A DNA stretch of 64,000 bases from Arthrobacter burdickii. Its GTDB lineage: Bacteria > Actinomycetota > Actinomycetes > Actinomycetales > Micrococcaceae. Both the position numbers and the translations under genes were made by a program. Each line of letters opens with the position of its first letter. Within the stretch, counting starts at the first letter, position 1. Under the pieces are notes generated by a model. It made no database searches and was not told where the DNA came from. It worked only from the letters and a program-made list of their open reading frames with translations. The stretch lies in the NCBI RefSeq assembly GCF_030433645.1, contig NZ_JAROCG010000002.1:186001-250000 (forward strand), given 5' to 3'. Shown here piece by piece: positions 52,721-62,338 of this stretch.

Positions 52721-54042
52721 GCGCGGAAGTCTCACCCCGACGGCGGCGAGAAGTCATCGACGCTCTGCGCCGAGGAACAGTTCCGGCTAACGGGCTCGAT
52801 CTCTTGGCCGTAGGGCTTGACCGGTTCCAGGGTGCTCTGGCCGACGAGCTCGACACCGTGGCATCAGGCGGAGCAACCGTGAAGGCAGTCCGCGGAGAGT
52901 ACGGCACCGGCAAGACATTTTTTGCGCGGTACTTGGCAGAACTGGCACTGAAAAGCGGATTCGCCACTGCTGAGGTGCAAATCTCCGAGACAGAAACCCC
53001 CCTCCACAAACTCGAGACGGTGTACCGACGCATCACTGAATCATTGCGGACAGCGTCGGTGGCGCCAAGCGCGTTCCGTTCAATCCTTGACGCGTGGCTT
53101 TTTACATTAGAGGACGACGCGATAGCGGCAGATCCGGGACTTGCTGAGGCTGGTGGCGTCGCGCTGGAGGAAGCAACCACGCGTCTCTTGGACGATCGAT
53201 TGGCGTCAGTCAGTGCCAAAACCCCCGCATTTGCGCAGGCGTTACGGGGCTACCGATCAGCGGTTTCAGGTGGGGACGCACCGACAGCTGACGCTCTTGC
53301 TGCGTGGTTGGGAGGACAGCCGCACGTCTCCGCAGTGTCGAAGCGAGCCGCAGGTGTGCGCGGGGACCTCGACCATTTCGGTGCACTCGGGTTCCTGCAG
53401 GGACTGCTCCTTGTCCTTCGAGATGCCGGGCATCCGGGCCTCTTGGTCGTGCTGGATGAGGTGGAGACACTGCAGCGGGTCCGTGGGGATGTGCGGGACA
53501 AAGCGCTCAACGCTTTGCGGCAACTCATGGACGAGGTGGATTCAGGACGATTCCCCGGTCTTTACCTCGTCATGACTGGCACCCCGGCCTTCTTTGACGG
53601 CCCCTCCGGAGTGCCGAGGCTTCCACCGTTGGCGCAGCGGCTCGCCACTGATTTCGCCACAGACAGCCGATTCGATAATCCTCGTGCAGTCCAGATTCGG
53701 TTGGCTGGTTTCAGTCATGATTCACTCGTTGAGCTGGGCAAGCGGGTTCGGGATCTATATTCGGTCGGAAGCCCGTCGTCCAACCGTATAAATCTTCTAG
53801 TTGATGATGATTATGTAAGCGACTTGGCGACAGGGGTGGCCGGTCGACTCGGGGGGCGAGTTGGTATTGCCCCTCGACTGTTCTTGAAGAAGTTGGTGGG
53901 GGATGTTCTCGACCGGGTCGACCAGTTCGAGGATTTCGAGCCCCGTCGACATTACTCGCTTACCTTGTCGCGGGAGGACATGAGCGAGGTGGAGCAGAAC
54001 GCCGGTGGCCTCTCGGCTAACGATATCGAGTTGGAGCTCTAA
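52717..54042 (+). CDS. brxD: BREX ATP-binding protein BrxD
   Basis: A 441-residue AAA-type ATPase: Walker A GEYGTGKT at residues 60-67, Walker B LLVVLDEVE near 242-250, and an arginine-rich sensor region with the LYLVMTGTPAFFDGPSG strand. The start RRRREVIDALRRGTVP is typical of BrxC/BrxD-like proteins. It forms a translationally coupled chain with pglZ (ATGA) and is followed by brxHI after three bases. BrxD and BrxHI mark the BREX type 2 subtype and separate it from type 1. Confidence 0.92.
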   Translation: MSAEVSPRRRREVIDALRRGTVPANGLDLLAVGLDRFQGALADELDTVASGGATVKAVRGEYGTGKTFFARYLAELALKSGFATAEVQISETETPLHKLETVYRRITESLRTASVAPSAFRSILDAWLFTLEDDAIAADPGLAEAGGVALEEATTRLLDDRLASVSAKTPAFAQALRGYRSAVSGGDAPTADALAAWLGGQPHVSAVSKRAAGVRGDLDHFGALGFLQGLLLVLRDAGHPGLLVVLDEVETLQRVRGDVRDKALNALRQLMDEVDSGRFPGLYLVMTGTPAFFDGPSGVPRLPPLAQRLATDFATDSRFDNPRAVQIRLAGFSHDSLVELGKRVRDLYSVGSPSSNRINLLVDDDYVSDLATGVAGRLGGRVGIAPRLFLKKLVGDVLDRVDQFEDFEPRRHYSLTLSREDMSEVEQNAGGLSANDIELEL

Positions 54043-54045
54043 CGC

Positions 54046-56166
54046 ATGAGCGGCTTTGACCAGCTGAGTCCAGCGGTGCAGCATCATATCGCGAATTCTC
54101 TCGGATGGGCGTCGCTGCGCCCGCTTCAGGACGAGGCCGTAGAACCGCTGCTTCGGGGGGATGACGCACTGCTGCTGGCTCCCACAGCGGGAGGCAAGAC
54201 GGAAGCCGCCATGTTCCCGTTGTTGTCCCGCATGTCCTCTGAGGAGTGGCGGGGAACATCAGTGCTCTATGTTTGCCCATTAAGAGCGCTGCTGAACAAC
54301 TTGGAACCCAGGATTGCCGGTTACGCTTCCTGGCTTGGCAGAACAGCTTCTGTTCGGCATGGAGACACAGGAGCGGGAGTCAGGCGTCGGCAACTTTTGG
54401 ACGCGCCCGATATCTTGCTCACCACCCCAGAATCGCTCGAGTCGATGCTCGTCTCCACTACCACCGATGCAGAACGCTTCTTTGCTAGTCTTCGTGCCGT
54501 CGTCGTCGATGAGATCCACGCGTTCGCCGGAGACGATCGCGGGTGGCACCTGCTTAGCGTCCTAGAGCGAATCACGAAGTTAGGCGGCCAGCCGCTGCAA
54601 CGGATTGGACTTTCCGCCACGGTCGGCAACGCCCCGGAATTGCTGCATTGGCTGCAGGGTGGGAGCAGGGGGAGGCCCGCCGTGGTTGTCGCTCCCGACG
54701 GTGGTTCCGGCCCCACCCCGATAATGGACCTTGATTACGTCGGTAGTACCGCTAACGCGGCCAAGATTGTTGCAGCTCTGCACAGGGGACAGAAACGCCT
54801 GGTATTCGCTGATTCCAGGCGTGTGGTCGAAGAACTGGCCCTAGCACTCCGAGATCGGGACGTAGAAACTCACGTGTCTCATTCGTCGCTGTCTCTCGAC
54901 ACTCGACGCCGATCAGAGGCTGCGTTCGCCGTCGGGCGGGATTGCGTTATCGTTTCTACCTCCACGCTTGAGCTTGGCATTGACGTGGGCGACCTCGACC
55001 GAGTTATTCAGCTTGGTTCGCCCCGAACTGTTGCCTCCTTGTTGCAGCGGCTTGGGCGAACAGGACGGCGCGCTGACACGACGAGGAATATGTTGTTTCT
55101 CGCCACGGATGAACCCGAATTCCTTCGCGCTACCGGTCTCCTTCTTCTCTGGTCGGAAGGGTACGTCGAGCCTGTGGTACCGCCACTGTCACCGAGACAT
55201 GTGGCCGCGCAGCAAATGCTCGGGTTGACGCTGCAGGAACGACGGGTGGGTGACAACCTATGGCAACGATGGTTCGGAGGGCTGGAACTAGCGACGCCGG
55301 AAGAGTGGACGTCGATCAGAGATTGGTTGCTCGATCAAGGCCATCTGGACACCGACAGCGGCATGCTATTCGCCGGTCCTGAGGCCGAAAAGCGGTATGG
55401 CCGCATTCATTACAGGGACCTGATGGCCGTATTCACCGCGGATCCGCAGGTGCTGATTCTTCACGGTCGCCAGGAGGTGGGGGCGGTGGACCCCATGCTT
55501 TTGCAGAGAAAAGTGGAAGGTCCCCGATTGATTACCCTCGGCGGACGACCGTGGGAAGTGACTTACGTTGATTGGAAACGGCGGCGGGCATACGTCGAAC
55601 CATCGACCCAGGGGGGTGTCGTGAAATGGGCCAGCATGCCTCAGCCTTACTCCTTTGCCCTCTGCGACGCGATCAGGCGTGCCCTTCTTGGTGCAGATCC
55701 TCAGAGCGTCCACACGACGACGAGGGCCCAAAACATGCTGTCCGAACTTCGGGACGATTACTCGAATCGAGTGGACGAGGCGCGCACCGTCGTCGGATCC
55801 GGAGGAGGAAGTCGGGTTCGGTGGTGGACGTGGGCTGGCGCACGGGGCAACGCAGTTCTGGTAGCAGCGCTTTCTGCCGTGCAGCCGGAGCTGTTCGACA
55901 CCACGACGGCCTACGACAACTGGCAAATCGCTCTTCGAGGCGACGCAACTGCCAGTGCTGTAGCGTCGGCCGTGAGCGCGGCCAAGTCAGCGTTCGGGCC
56001 GGACTTCCGCGGAGTTGTACCGACAGTCGACGAACGCGCTGTCAGGCAGCTCAAGTTCTTTGAGATGCTGCCGCCGGAACTGGCTATGCGGACAGTGGCA
56101 GAGCGGATGACCGACTACGACGCGGCCGCTAACGTGGCGTCGCGAGGGTTTCTCGACCTAAGTTAG
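54046..56166 (+). CDS. brxHI: BREX DEAD/DEAH-box helicase BrxHI
   Basis: A 706-residue superfamily 2 helicase. Walker A is PTAGGKTEA (46-54), the DEAH-type box is VVVDEIHAF near 153, motif III LSATVGN near 187, and motif VI QRLGRTGRR near 345. The C-terminal domain (from about 420) is typical of the Lhr-like/BrxHI branch and includes LLQRKVEGPRLITLGGRPWE. BrxHI probably translocates along or unwinds DNA in the BREX reaction. It is the last gene of the operon. Its stop overlaps the convergent small gene by four bases. Confidence 0.92.
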   Translation: MSGFDQLSPAVQHHIANSLGWASLRPLQDEAVEPLLRGDDALLLAPTAGGKTEAAMFPLLSRMSSEEWRGTSVLYVCPLRALLNNLEPRIAGYASWLGRTASVRHGDTGAGVRRRQLLDAPDILLTTPESLESMLVSTTTDAERFFASLRAVVVDEIHAFAGDDRGWHLLSVLERITKLGGQPLQRIGLSATVGNAPELLHWLQGGSRGRPAVVVAPDGGSGPTPIMDLDYVGSTANAAKIVAALHRGQKRLVFADSRRVVEELALALRDRDVETHVSHSSLSLDTRRRSEAAFAVGRDCVIVSTSTLELGIDVGDLDRVIQLGSPRTVASLLQRLGRTGRRADTTRNMLFLATDEPEFLRATGLLLLWSEGYVEPVVPPLSPRHVAAQQMLGLTLQERRVGDNLWQRWFGGLELATPEEWTSIRDWLLDQGHLDTDSGMLFAGPEAEKRYGRIHYRDLMAVFTADPQVLILHGRQEVGAVDPMLLQRKVEGPRLITLGGRPWEVTYVDWKRRRAYVEPSTQGGVVKWASMPQPYSFALCDAIRRALLGADPQSVHTTTRAQNMLSELRDDYSNRVDEARTVVGSGGGSRVRWWTWAGARGNAVLVAALSAVQPELFDTTTAYDNWQIALRGDATASAVASAVSAAKSAFGPDFRGVVPTVDERAVRQLKFFEMLPPELAMRTVAERMTDYDAAANVASRGFLDLS

Positions 56167-56483
56167 AGCTTATCGATCCACGTATCCTCTTCGCGGAGGT
56201 CCCAATCGGAACCTCCAGCGGACCGTGATGTGGTTGCGGCGCTCTCGCTAATCCGTTGCAACACCCGCCTGGCTTCGTGGGCCTGAAGCTCACGCAAGGA
56301 CGTCACCTCACGCAGCGCCGCACTCTCGACGATTTCCTTCCGCCGGTCCTGGTCGTTGATTGAGGCCTTTGCGAACGCCTCTCGGATCGCATCAACCTGC
56401 TCGTCGCGGATTGGGGTGGCAAGCGGTGCCGGCTCAGGGTTGTCCGTGTCTGCTGACCCGAAGTCGAAGAGGGAATCGTTCAT
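56163..56483 (-). CDS. Small conserved protein converging on brxHI
   Basis: A 106-residue protein with an acidic, disordered N-terminus (MNDSLFDFGSADTDNPEPAP), a helical middle (DEQVDAIREAFAKASI and EVTSLRELQAHEARRVLQRI), and the end DLREEDTWIDKL. The layout (DEQVxxIR, VxSLRELxxxEARRILxRL, EEDTWIDKL) matches small actinobacterial proteins that I have seen beside DNA-metabolism and phage genes, and SLRELQAHEARRVL resembles the C-terminal module of phage recombination proteins. The function is unknown. Its stop lies inside that of brxHI. Confidence 0.6.
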   Translation of the reverse strand: MNDSLFDFGSADTDNPEPAPLATPIRDEQVDAIREAFAKASINDQDRRKEIVESAALREVTSLRELQAHEARRVLQRISESAATTSRSAGGSDWDLREEDTWIDKL

Positions 56484-56674
56484 CCCTCGATGATACGAGT
56501 TCTACGGAACCTCCCGATCAAACTCGATGTCATGAGGTTGCATGCTCAGCTACCGACTCGGACGTGGAGACACGAATACGTTGGTAGGAGCCGGAATGAG
56601 ATGTTGGATGGCGGATACACTCGGGAAAGATCATGGGCAGGGTATGAACGAAACAGAGTAGGACTGGGGAGCTC

Positions 56675-58447
56675 ATGGAAGCGTTGAATAGACCCTTGAA
56701 GGATTGGTTCACCTCGGTGGCCGAACGACGTCTCCGGCTGCCGCGATTCCAACGATTTGAGGCTTGGAGTCACAACGAGGTAGGGAGTTTGCTGGAGACT
56801 GTTCTGCGCAAGTTACCTGCAGGCGCGGTTCTTGTTTTGAAGGTGGGAGCGGAAGAACCCTTCGCCAGTCGAGAGCTCGAATCGGCACCCGCACTTCGGC
56901 CCGGGGACCGAGTCACCGAACATCTCCTTGATGGTCAGCAGCGACTCACGGCGTTGTGGCGGGCGATGCACGACAACTACTCGAACCGCACATACTTCGT
57001 CCGGTTTGAGAACGACGACGAAGAAGGATCGCAGCCGGCGCCGCGCGTGCTGGGTCAGTACCGGTGGAACAGGGGCGGAAAGCTCTACCCTCTGTGGTGT
57101 GAAGATCCTATTGAGGTGCACCGACGTGGTTACATCCCATTGCGGCTTCTCAACCCGTTGGGTAACGATCAGCGCAATGAGTGGGCGCTCACGGCTACGG
57201 ATGGAAACTTCCAGGATGCTTGGCAGCTCAATCTCAGAGTTCAAGAACTGGCCACCAATGTATCCCAATACAACATCCCTTATCTAAGCCTCCCCGAGGA
57301 GACGCCCAAGGATGTTGCTTTGGATGTCTTCATCAAGATGAATACGTCCTCCGTGCGGTTGTCAGCATTCGATATCGTTGTCGCTCAGCTGGAAGAGGCA
57401 ACAGGATCGTCCTTGCACGAGCTTGTCGAGGATCTTCATGCTGCCGTGCCTACACTCCAGCGATACATCGATGGCGGAACACTGGCGCTTGACTGTGCTG
57501 CTTTGAGGTCAGACCGAGCACCGAATCAGCGTAGCTACCAACGAATGAACATCAGTGATGTTGCAGGCGATTGGGACCGGATCATCGCCGGCATCAAGTG
57601 GGCTATCGAGATGCTAGACGCGGAACGGATTTATGACGCACAGAGGCTTCCCTCCGTGGCGTCGCTTCCGATCATTGCGGCGCTGCATCAGTACTTTCCG
57701 TCATCCCTGGACGAAGCAGGCAACGCGCGGCGGCTCTTACGAGCCTATCTTTGGAGGTCGTTTCTGACACGGCGTTACGATCAGTCAGCGTCGACGAGAG
57801 CGTTGCAGGATTACCGCGGGCTGCGGCGCCTACTTCTGGGTGAGGAGAGCGACTGGAAGACTGCTCCGATTTTCGACGAGGAAGTCACTCCGCTACCAAC
57901 CGAGGACGATCTTATAGGTGCCGCGTGGCCGCGAGGGAGGGAAGTTCTCGCTCGAGGACTTCTGGCCGTCGCGCTTCGCGAGGGCGCGCGCGATATTGCC
58001 GATGATCAGACCGTCACTGCCGGTAATCTCTCAAAACGGGAGTATCACCACCTTTTCCCGGATAGCTTGCTTTTGAAGATCGGCAAGGCGGAGCAGCAGA
58101 AAACTATGCGGGCTCTCAACTGCGCACTCATTTCGTGGAGTACCAATCGGAACATCTCCAATAAATCCCCGTTGCAGTATCTGCAGGATCGGGTAAGCCG
58201 AGCGGATATGGGAGAGGACGCGGTACGTGCTCGTTTTGCGTCCCATCTTATTCCGTACGCCGAGCTGGCCGAAGCGGGCCCATACCTTGAGTCCGACGGC
58301 GAGAAGCTTGTTCGTGATTACGACAACTTCCTTGCTGCCCGTGCGCGGATGATGCTTCCCGTCGTTCAGTCTCTGTGCGAAGGGGTTGGCTCTCAGTCGT
58401 CCCGCGGACTGCGTGCTACTGAGGTTCAAGCGGCTCGTGTTCCGTAG
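56675..58447 (+). CDS. BrxU/GmrSD-like type IV restriction enzyme (DUF262-DUF1524 fusion)
   Basis: A 590-residue protein. The DUF262 (ParB-like/GmrS) domain starts with LRLPRFQRFEAW and has the nucleotide-processing motif DGQQRLTALW, Asp86 to Arg90. The C-terminal DUF1524 HNH nuclease domain shows REYHHLFPDSLLLK near residue 455 and a distal NCALISWSTNRNISNKSP, giving the His-x-Asn pattern of GmrD. GmrSD-family enzymes cut glucosylated or otherwise modified phage DNA using NTP. BrxU, a homologue within a BREX island of Escherichia fergusonii, complements BREX in the same way. The position right after a BREX type 2 operon supports that role. The ATG follows GGGGAGCTC. Confidence 0.88.
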   Translation: MEALNRPLKDWFTSVAERRLRLPRFQRFEAWSHNEVGSLLETVLRKLPAGAVLVLKVGAEEPFASRELESAPALRPGDRVTEHLLDGQQRLTALWRAMHDNYSNRTYFVRFENDDEEGSQPAPRVLGQYRWNRGGKLYPLWCEDPIEVHRRGYIPLRLLNPLGNDQRNEWALTATDGNFQDAWQLNLRVQELATNVSQYNIPYLSLPEETPKDVALDVFIKMNTSSVRLSAFDIVVAQLEEATGSSLHELVEDLHAAVPTLQRYIDGGTLALDCAALRSDRAPNQRSYQRMNISDVAGDWDRIIAGIKWAIEMLDAERIYDAQRLPSVASLPIIAALHQYFPSSLDEAGNARRLLRAYLWRSFLTRRYDQSASTRALQDYRGLRRLLLGEESDWKTAPIFDEEVTPLPTEDDLIGAAWPRGREVLARGLLAVALREGARDIADDQTVTAGNLSKREYHHLFPDSLLLKIGKAEQQKTMRALNCALISWSTNRNISNKSPLQYLQDRVSRADMGEDAVRARFASHLIPYAELAEAGPYLESDGEKLVRDYDNFLAARARMMLPVVQSLCEGVGSQSSRGLRATEVQAARVP

Positions 58448-58605
58448 GCCTCGGCGCATCGGTCTCAGGGCTCACCTCGTGCGTCGCGGGGCTGTCTTGC
58501 CCTCGTCATTGGTAGACCTACTGGTGTGCCCCAACGCAACGGCTGCACTCGAAGCAGTCCTATTCGCTTCGCAGCGTTCCTTCGCCAGGCATGATGAAGC
58601 CGACC

Positions 58606-58953
58606 TCAGAGCAACCGTCCCTCAACGTACTGCCTCAGCGAGGAAGGGGAGATCGTGGCACTTCCGTCGAGGAGCGAAGCGAAGGTCGTTCCTTCAATGG
58701 TGTCGAACACCGATAAGCGAGCCAGACGGAAACCGATGTTCGACAGCGCCGCGGCATCCTTCACTGAGTCATAGAGGGCGCGTTGCTTCCAGCGCGGCGC
58801 AAGCCACAGGGCACGCGGGGAACTGGGACCGTAGCTGGGGGCGTGGCCGAGTGCCCTTCTAGCGTGAGCGTTCGCGAAAGCCGTCGGTGCTGCGCTGGCG
58901 AGAGCAACCAATCCTTCTAGCGGGTTTTGTGTACGCAACCTGCTGCGCTTCAC
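58606..58953 (-). CDS. Small protein of unknown function between the nuclease and helicase genes
   Basis: About 115 residues, basic at the N-terminus (KRSRLRTQNPLEG) and then helical, with a conserved-looking LWLAPRWKQRALYDSV-type segment (residues about 55-70), LSNIGFRLARLSVFDTIEG and a final SSLRQYVEGRLL. Third-position GC bias supports coding. GTG at 58953 fits AAGGAG ten bases upstream; a GTG at 58965 is too close to it. I do not recognise it. Its place between two plus-strand defence genes and its opposite strand suggest an antitoxin-like or regulatory partner, but nothing in the sequence proves it. Confidence 0.55.
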   Translation of the reverse strand: MKRSRLRTQNPLEGLVALASAAPTAFANAHARRALGHAPSYGPSSPRALWLAPRWKQRALYDSVKDAAALSNIGFRLARLSVFDTIEGTTFASLLDGSATISPSSLRQYVEGRLL

Positions 58954-59072
58954 TATTTTTCTCACTCCTTGTTGACACAGGCGCTACAAGGAGGTCCGTT
59001 TGCCTAGATCTTGCAGAAGTGCACTCGGCATGGGGGGTCTAGTTTGTCGATAGATGGACATAACCTGAGACG

Positions 59073-62000
59073 GTGCACAAAGACTTTGGGGGGAAGGCTC
59101 GGGAATCATTGCCCGAAGGCCTTTACGAATCGCTCGTTACTCGCTTGCTTTCCGAGCGGATGGCAACTTCATCTGAGCTGGAAGCAAGAGTTGAGCCGCT
59201 AGGCGAAAGTGACACGCTGGCCGCCGTGTCTCGGCACCTAGCAAGGGTGATGAGGGACGCGCTATTCAAGGCCGAGCCGGAGAGTCGGCTCGGCCTAGCA
59301 AATCAGCTCCTAGTGGCACTGTCAGCGGACGAGGCGATCGATGAGGGGCCGTCCCAGCTCCTATCACTGCACAAGCCTGAGTCAATCAAGCGGCGCGACC
59401 TGCGGCGGCCTACGACAGCACTTTCGGATTCTGCGCTCCTCACAAACGGCAGAGATGAGCCGAACCTTGCGGCGGAGCTGCGTGCTGAGATGGAGTCAGC
59501 GAATACGGTCGACCTACTCTGTGCCTTCGTGCGATGGACCGGTCTCAGGCTTCTCCACCCGACGCTCGAGCGGCTAGCCGAACGAGGCGTGAAACTCCGT
59601 GTCATCACGACCACCTATATGGGTGCTACTGAACGCCGAGCCATTGACGAGTTGGTGAATCGATACGGCGCTGAGGTCAAGATCAGTTACGAATCGCAAG
59701 CGACGCGGTTGCACGCAAAGGCGTGGCTGTTCCGTCGCGATACCGGCTTTGACACGGCCTACGTGGGCAGCTCAAATTTGAGCAAGGCAGCTTTGGTCGA
59801 CGGGCTGGAATGGAACGTGCGCCTCAGCTCCGTCGCCACGCCAGACCTGCTCAAGAAGTTCGAGGTGACCTTCGATAGCTACTGGGCGCAGCGCGCCTTT
59901 CAGTCCTACGACCCTGAGCGGGACGGCGACAAACTTGATGCGGCGCTCGAACGAAACGGTGGTCGACGCACTGGTTCACCAAAGACCGAAACTGGACTTG
60001 AGTTAGAGCCGTACCTGCATCAAATCGAGATGCTCGAGGATCTCGAGTCTGAACGACTCAAGGGTCACACGCGAAACCTCATGGTTGCGGCAACCGGCAC
60101 CGGTAAGACCGTCATTGCCGCTCTCGATTATCAGCGCCTCTGCGAAGCAGTGGACCGGCGCCTCAAGCTGCTCTTCGTGGCGCATCGGCAGGAGATTTTG
60201 AAGCAAGCGCTGAGTACGTATCGCACTGTCATGCAGGACGGCGCGTTTGGCGAGCTCTACGTGGGAGACAACAAGCCGACGCAGTGGAACCAGGTCTTCG
60301 CGTCGGTACAATCGCTCGCCTCGCGCGGAATCGAAACGCTGGAACCGGACTCCTTCGACGTCGTCGTAATTGACGAATTCCACCATGCCATGGCGCCAAG
60401 CTATCGCCGCATCATCGACCATCTCCGCCCCCAGCAGTTGCTCGGGTTGACGGCCACTCCTGAACGGGGCGACGGCGTGGACGTGGCTCAGCAGTTCTTC
60501 AATGGTCGGACTGCGAGCGAACTTCGCCTCTGGGATGCTTTGGACGCTGACCTCCTAGTGCCGTTTCATTACTTCGGAGTGTCAGACGACGTCGACCTCA
60601 GCCAGCTGGAATGGAAGCGCGGCAACTACGACGTTGCACAACTCAACCGCCTCTACACGGGGAACGACGCCCGCGCAGCGAAGGTGATCCGAGAAGTGCG
60701 TGACAAAGTCACCAATACGGACGACATGCGCGCGCTCGGGTTCTGCGTATCAGTTCAGCACGCGCACTACATGGCAGAGGTCTTCAACCGGGCGGGGATC
60801 CGCTCACTTGCGATCGATGGTGGTACCGACGACGCTGCGCGGGCGCTCGCCCTCGCGCAGCTTCGAGACTCAACTATCAACTGTCTCTTCACCGTCGATC
60901 TCTTCAACGAGGGCCTCGACCTACCGCAGGTAGACACGGTGCTCCTCCTGCGGCCCACTCAGAGCTCGACGGTTTTCCTCCAACAACTTGGCCGTGGACT
61001 TAGGAGAGCTGAAGGGAAGTCTGTACTCACGGTGTTGGACTTCATCGGCCAACAACGCCGTGAGTTCCGGTTCGACCTCCGGTACCGAGCCCTTACTGGT
61101 TACGGACGGAAGCAACTTGAGAAGGCCGTGGAGGATGAGTTCCCATACCTCCCGTCGGGGTCGCAGATCATCCTCGATCGTCTCGCTCAGAAGGTCGTAC
61201 TCGACAACATCAGGTCCCAGCTTCGGTTCAGCCGGAAGCAGCTTATCCAGGACATTGCGTCCTATGGCGAGACGAACTTGGCTTCGTATCTCGAAAAGTC
61301 TGGCAACGACCTTAAGCAGCTGTATCGAAACGCAAAGGACTCCTGGACCGGCTACCTACGTCAGGCCGGTTTGATCGGTTCCCTCGCGGAAGCCGGCACG
61401 GGCCTGCAGATCCTCGCACTGTCCACTCCAGACGAGCAAAAGCTCCTTGGTCGGATGGTGCGTTTCCTTCACGTCGATGACCCCGAGCGCGGAGAGGCGT
61501 ATGCGAAGCTCTGTGATCCGTCGTGCCCGCCCTACGCCGATCTCGGTCCGCGCGAGCAGACCTTCGCGCGCATGCTGTTCTATACACTCTGGAACGACGG
61601 CGGCGGATTCAGCACGTACGACGCCGGCCTCAATCACCTTCGCCAATACCGCTTCGTGTGCAGCGAGATTCGGCAGTTGATTGAGCTTGGGGTGGCGACA
61701 TCGCGGCACGCGGGCAAGGGCCTCGGCTTAGGTTTGCAGCACATTCCACTCCTGTCGCACGCCACTTACCGCCGAGAGGAGGTACTCGCCGCGCTGAACT
61801 ACGGTTCCCTCGAAGCGGGGAAGAACGTGCAGCACCGCGAAGGCGTTGCCTGGTGTTCTCAAACCTCCACGGACGCCTTCTTCGTTACGCTCAACAAGGA
61901 CGACAAGAATCATTCAGCGTCGACGATGTACAAGGACTATGCGATCAGTCCTGAGCTGTTCCACTGGGAATCTCAGAATGCGACCTCGCCCTCAAGCCCG

Positions 62001-62222
62001 ACTGGGCGCCGGTACCTGGACCGGAAGGGGCACGGTTCTCAAATACTGATCTTCACGCGGCCCACTGCAGAGGACGAGACCGGGCTCGCCGTGCCTTACA
62101 CCTGCCTCGGTGCGGTGGACTACGTACAGCACTCGGGTGAGAAGCCCATCGCGATCACGTGGAAGCTGCACCGTCCCATGCCGGCAGATGTGTTTGCAGA
62201 GGCAGCAGCGGTGGCGCAATAA
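59073..62222 (+). CDS. PLD-nuclease / DEAD-type helicase / DUF3427 fusion protein
   Basis: A 1049-residue protein with three parts. A leading helical segment (LPEGLYESLVTRLLSERM) precedes a phospholipase-D-type HKD domain with HAKAWLF and GSSNLSKAAL near residues 212-238. A superfamily 2 helicase follows: Walker A AATGTGKT near 338, DEFHHAMAP near 431, LTATPERGDG near 460, and motif VI QQLGRGLRRAEG near 640. The C-terminal third is DUF3427, with TMYKDYAISPELFHWESQ and GHGSQILIFTRP. The fused nuclease, helicase and DUF3427 are known from bacterial defence-associated helicases, but the mechanism is unresolved. GTG 59073 is preferred as start because the following LPEGLYE segment is family-typical. 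Confidence 0.9.
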   Translation: MHKDFGGKARESLPEGLYESLVTRLLSERMATSSELEARVEPLGESDTLAAVSRHLARVMRDALFKAEPESRLGLANQLLVALSADEAIDEGPSQLLSLHKPESIKRRDLRRPTTALSDSALLTNGRDEPNLAAELRAEMESANTVDLLCAFVRWTGLRLLHPTLERLAERGVKLRVITTTYMGATERRAIDELVNRYGAEVKISYESQATRLHAKAWLFRRDTGFDTAYVGSSNLSKAALVDGLEWNVRLSSVATPDLLKKFEVTFDSYWAQRAFQSYDPERDGDKLDAALERNGGRRTGSPKTETGLELEPYLHQIEMLEDLESERLKGHTRNLMVAATGTGKTVIAALDYQRLCEAVDRRLKLLFVAHRQEILKQALSTYRTVMQDGAFGELYVGDNKPTQWNQVFASVQSLASRGIETLEPDSFDVVVIDEFHHAMAPSYRRIIDHLRPQQLLGLTATPERGDGVDVAQQFFNGRTASELRLWDALDADLLVPFHYFGVSDDVDLSQLEWKRGNYDVAQLNRLYTGNDARAAKVIREVRDKVTNTDDMRALGFCVSVQHAHYMAEVFNRAGIRSLAIDGGTDDAARALALAQLRDSTINCLFTVDLFNEGLDLPQVDTVLLLRPTQSSTVFLQQLGRGLRRAEGKSVLTVLDFIGQQRREFRFDLRYRALTGYGRKQLEKAVEDEFPYLPSGSQIILDRLAQKVVLDNIRSQLRFSRKQLIQDIASYGETNLASYLEKSGNDLKQLYRNAKDSWTGYLRQAGLIGSLAEAGTGLQILALSTPDEQKLLGRMVRFLHVDDPERGEAYAKLCDPSCPPYADLGPREQTFARMLFYTLWNDGGGFSTYDAGLNHLRQYRFVCSEIRQLIELGVATSRHAGKGLGLGLQHIPLLSHATYRREEVLAALNYGSLEAGKNVQHREGVAWCSQTSTDAFFVTLNKDDKNHSASTMYKDYAISPELFHWESQNATSPSSPTGRRYLDRKGHGSQILIFTRPTAEDETGLAVPYTCLGAVDYVQHSGEKPIAITWKLHRPMPADVFAEAAAVAQ

Positions 62223-62338
62223 ATCCCGCCTTGACTGGTGACGCACACCGGATCTTGTGCGAACCAGCATCACACTAATGTCACTAGCCGGAACTTATGC
62301 TTCGAGCTTAGTGCGGCGAACGACTACCTAGGAGAAAA

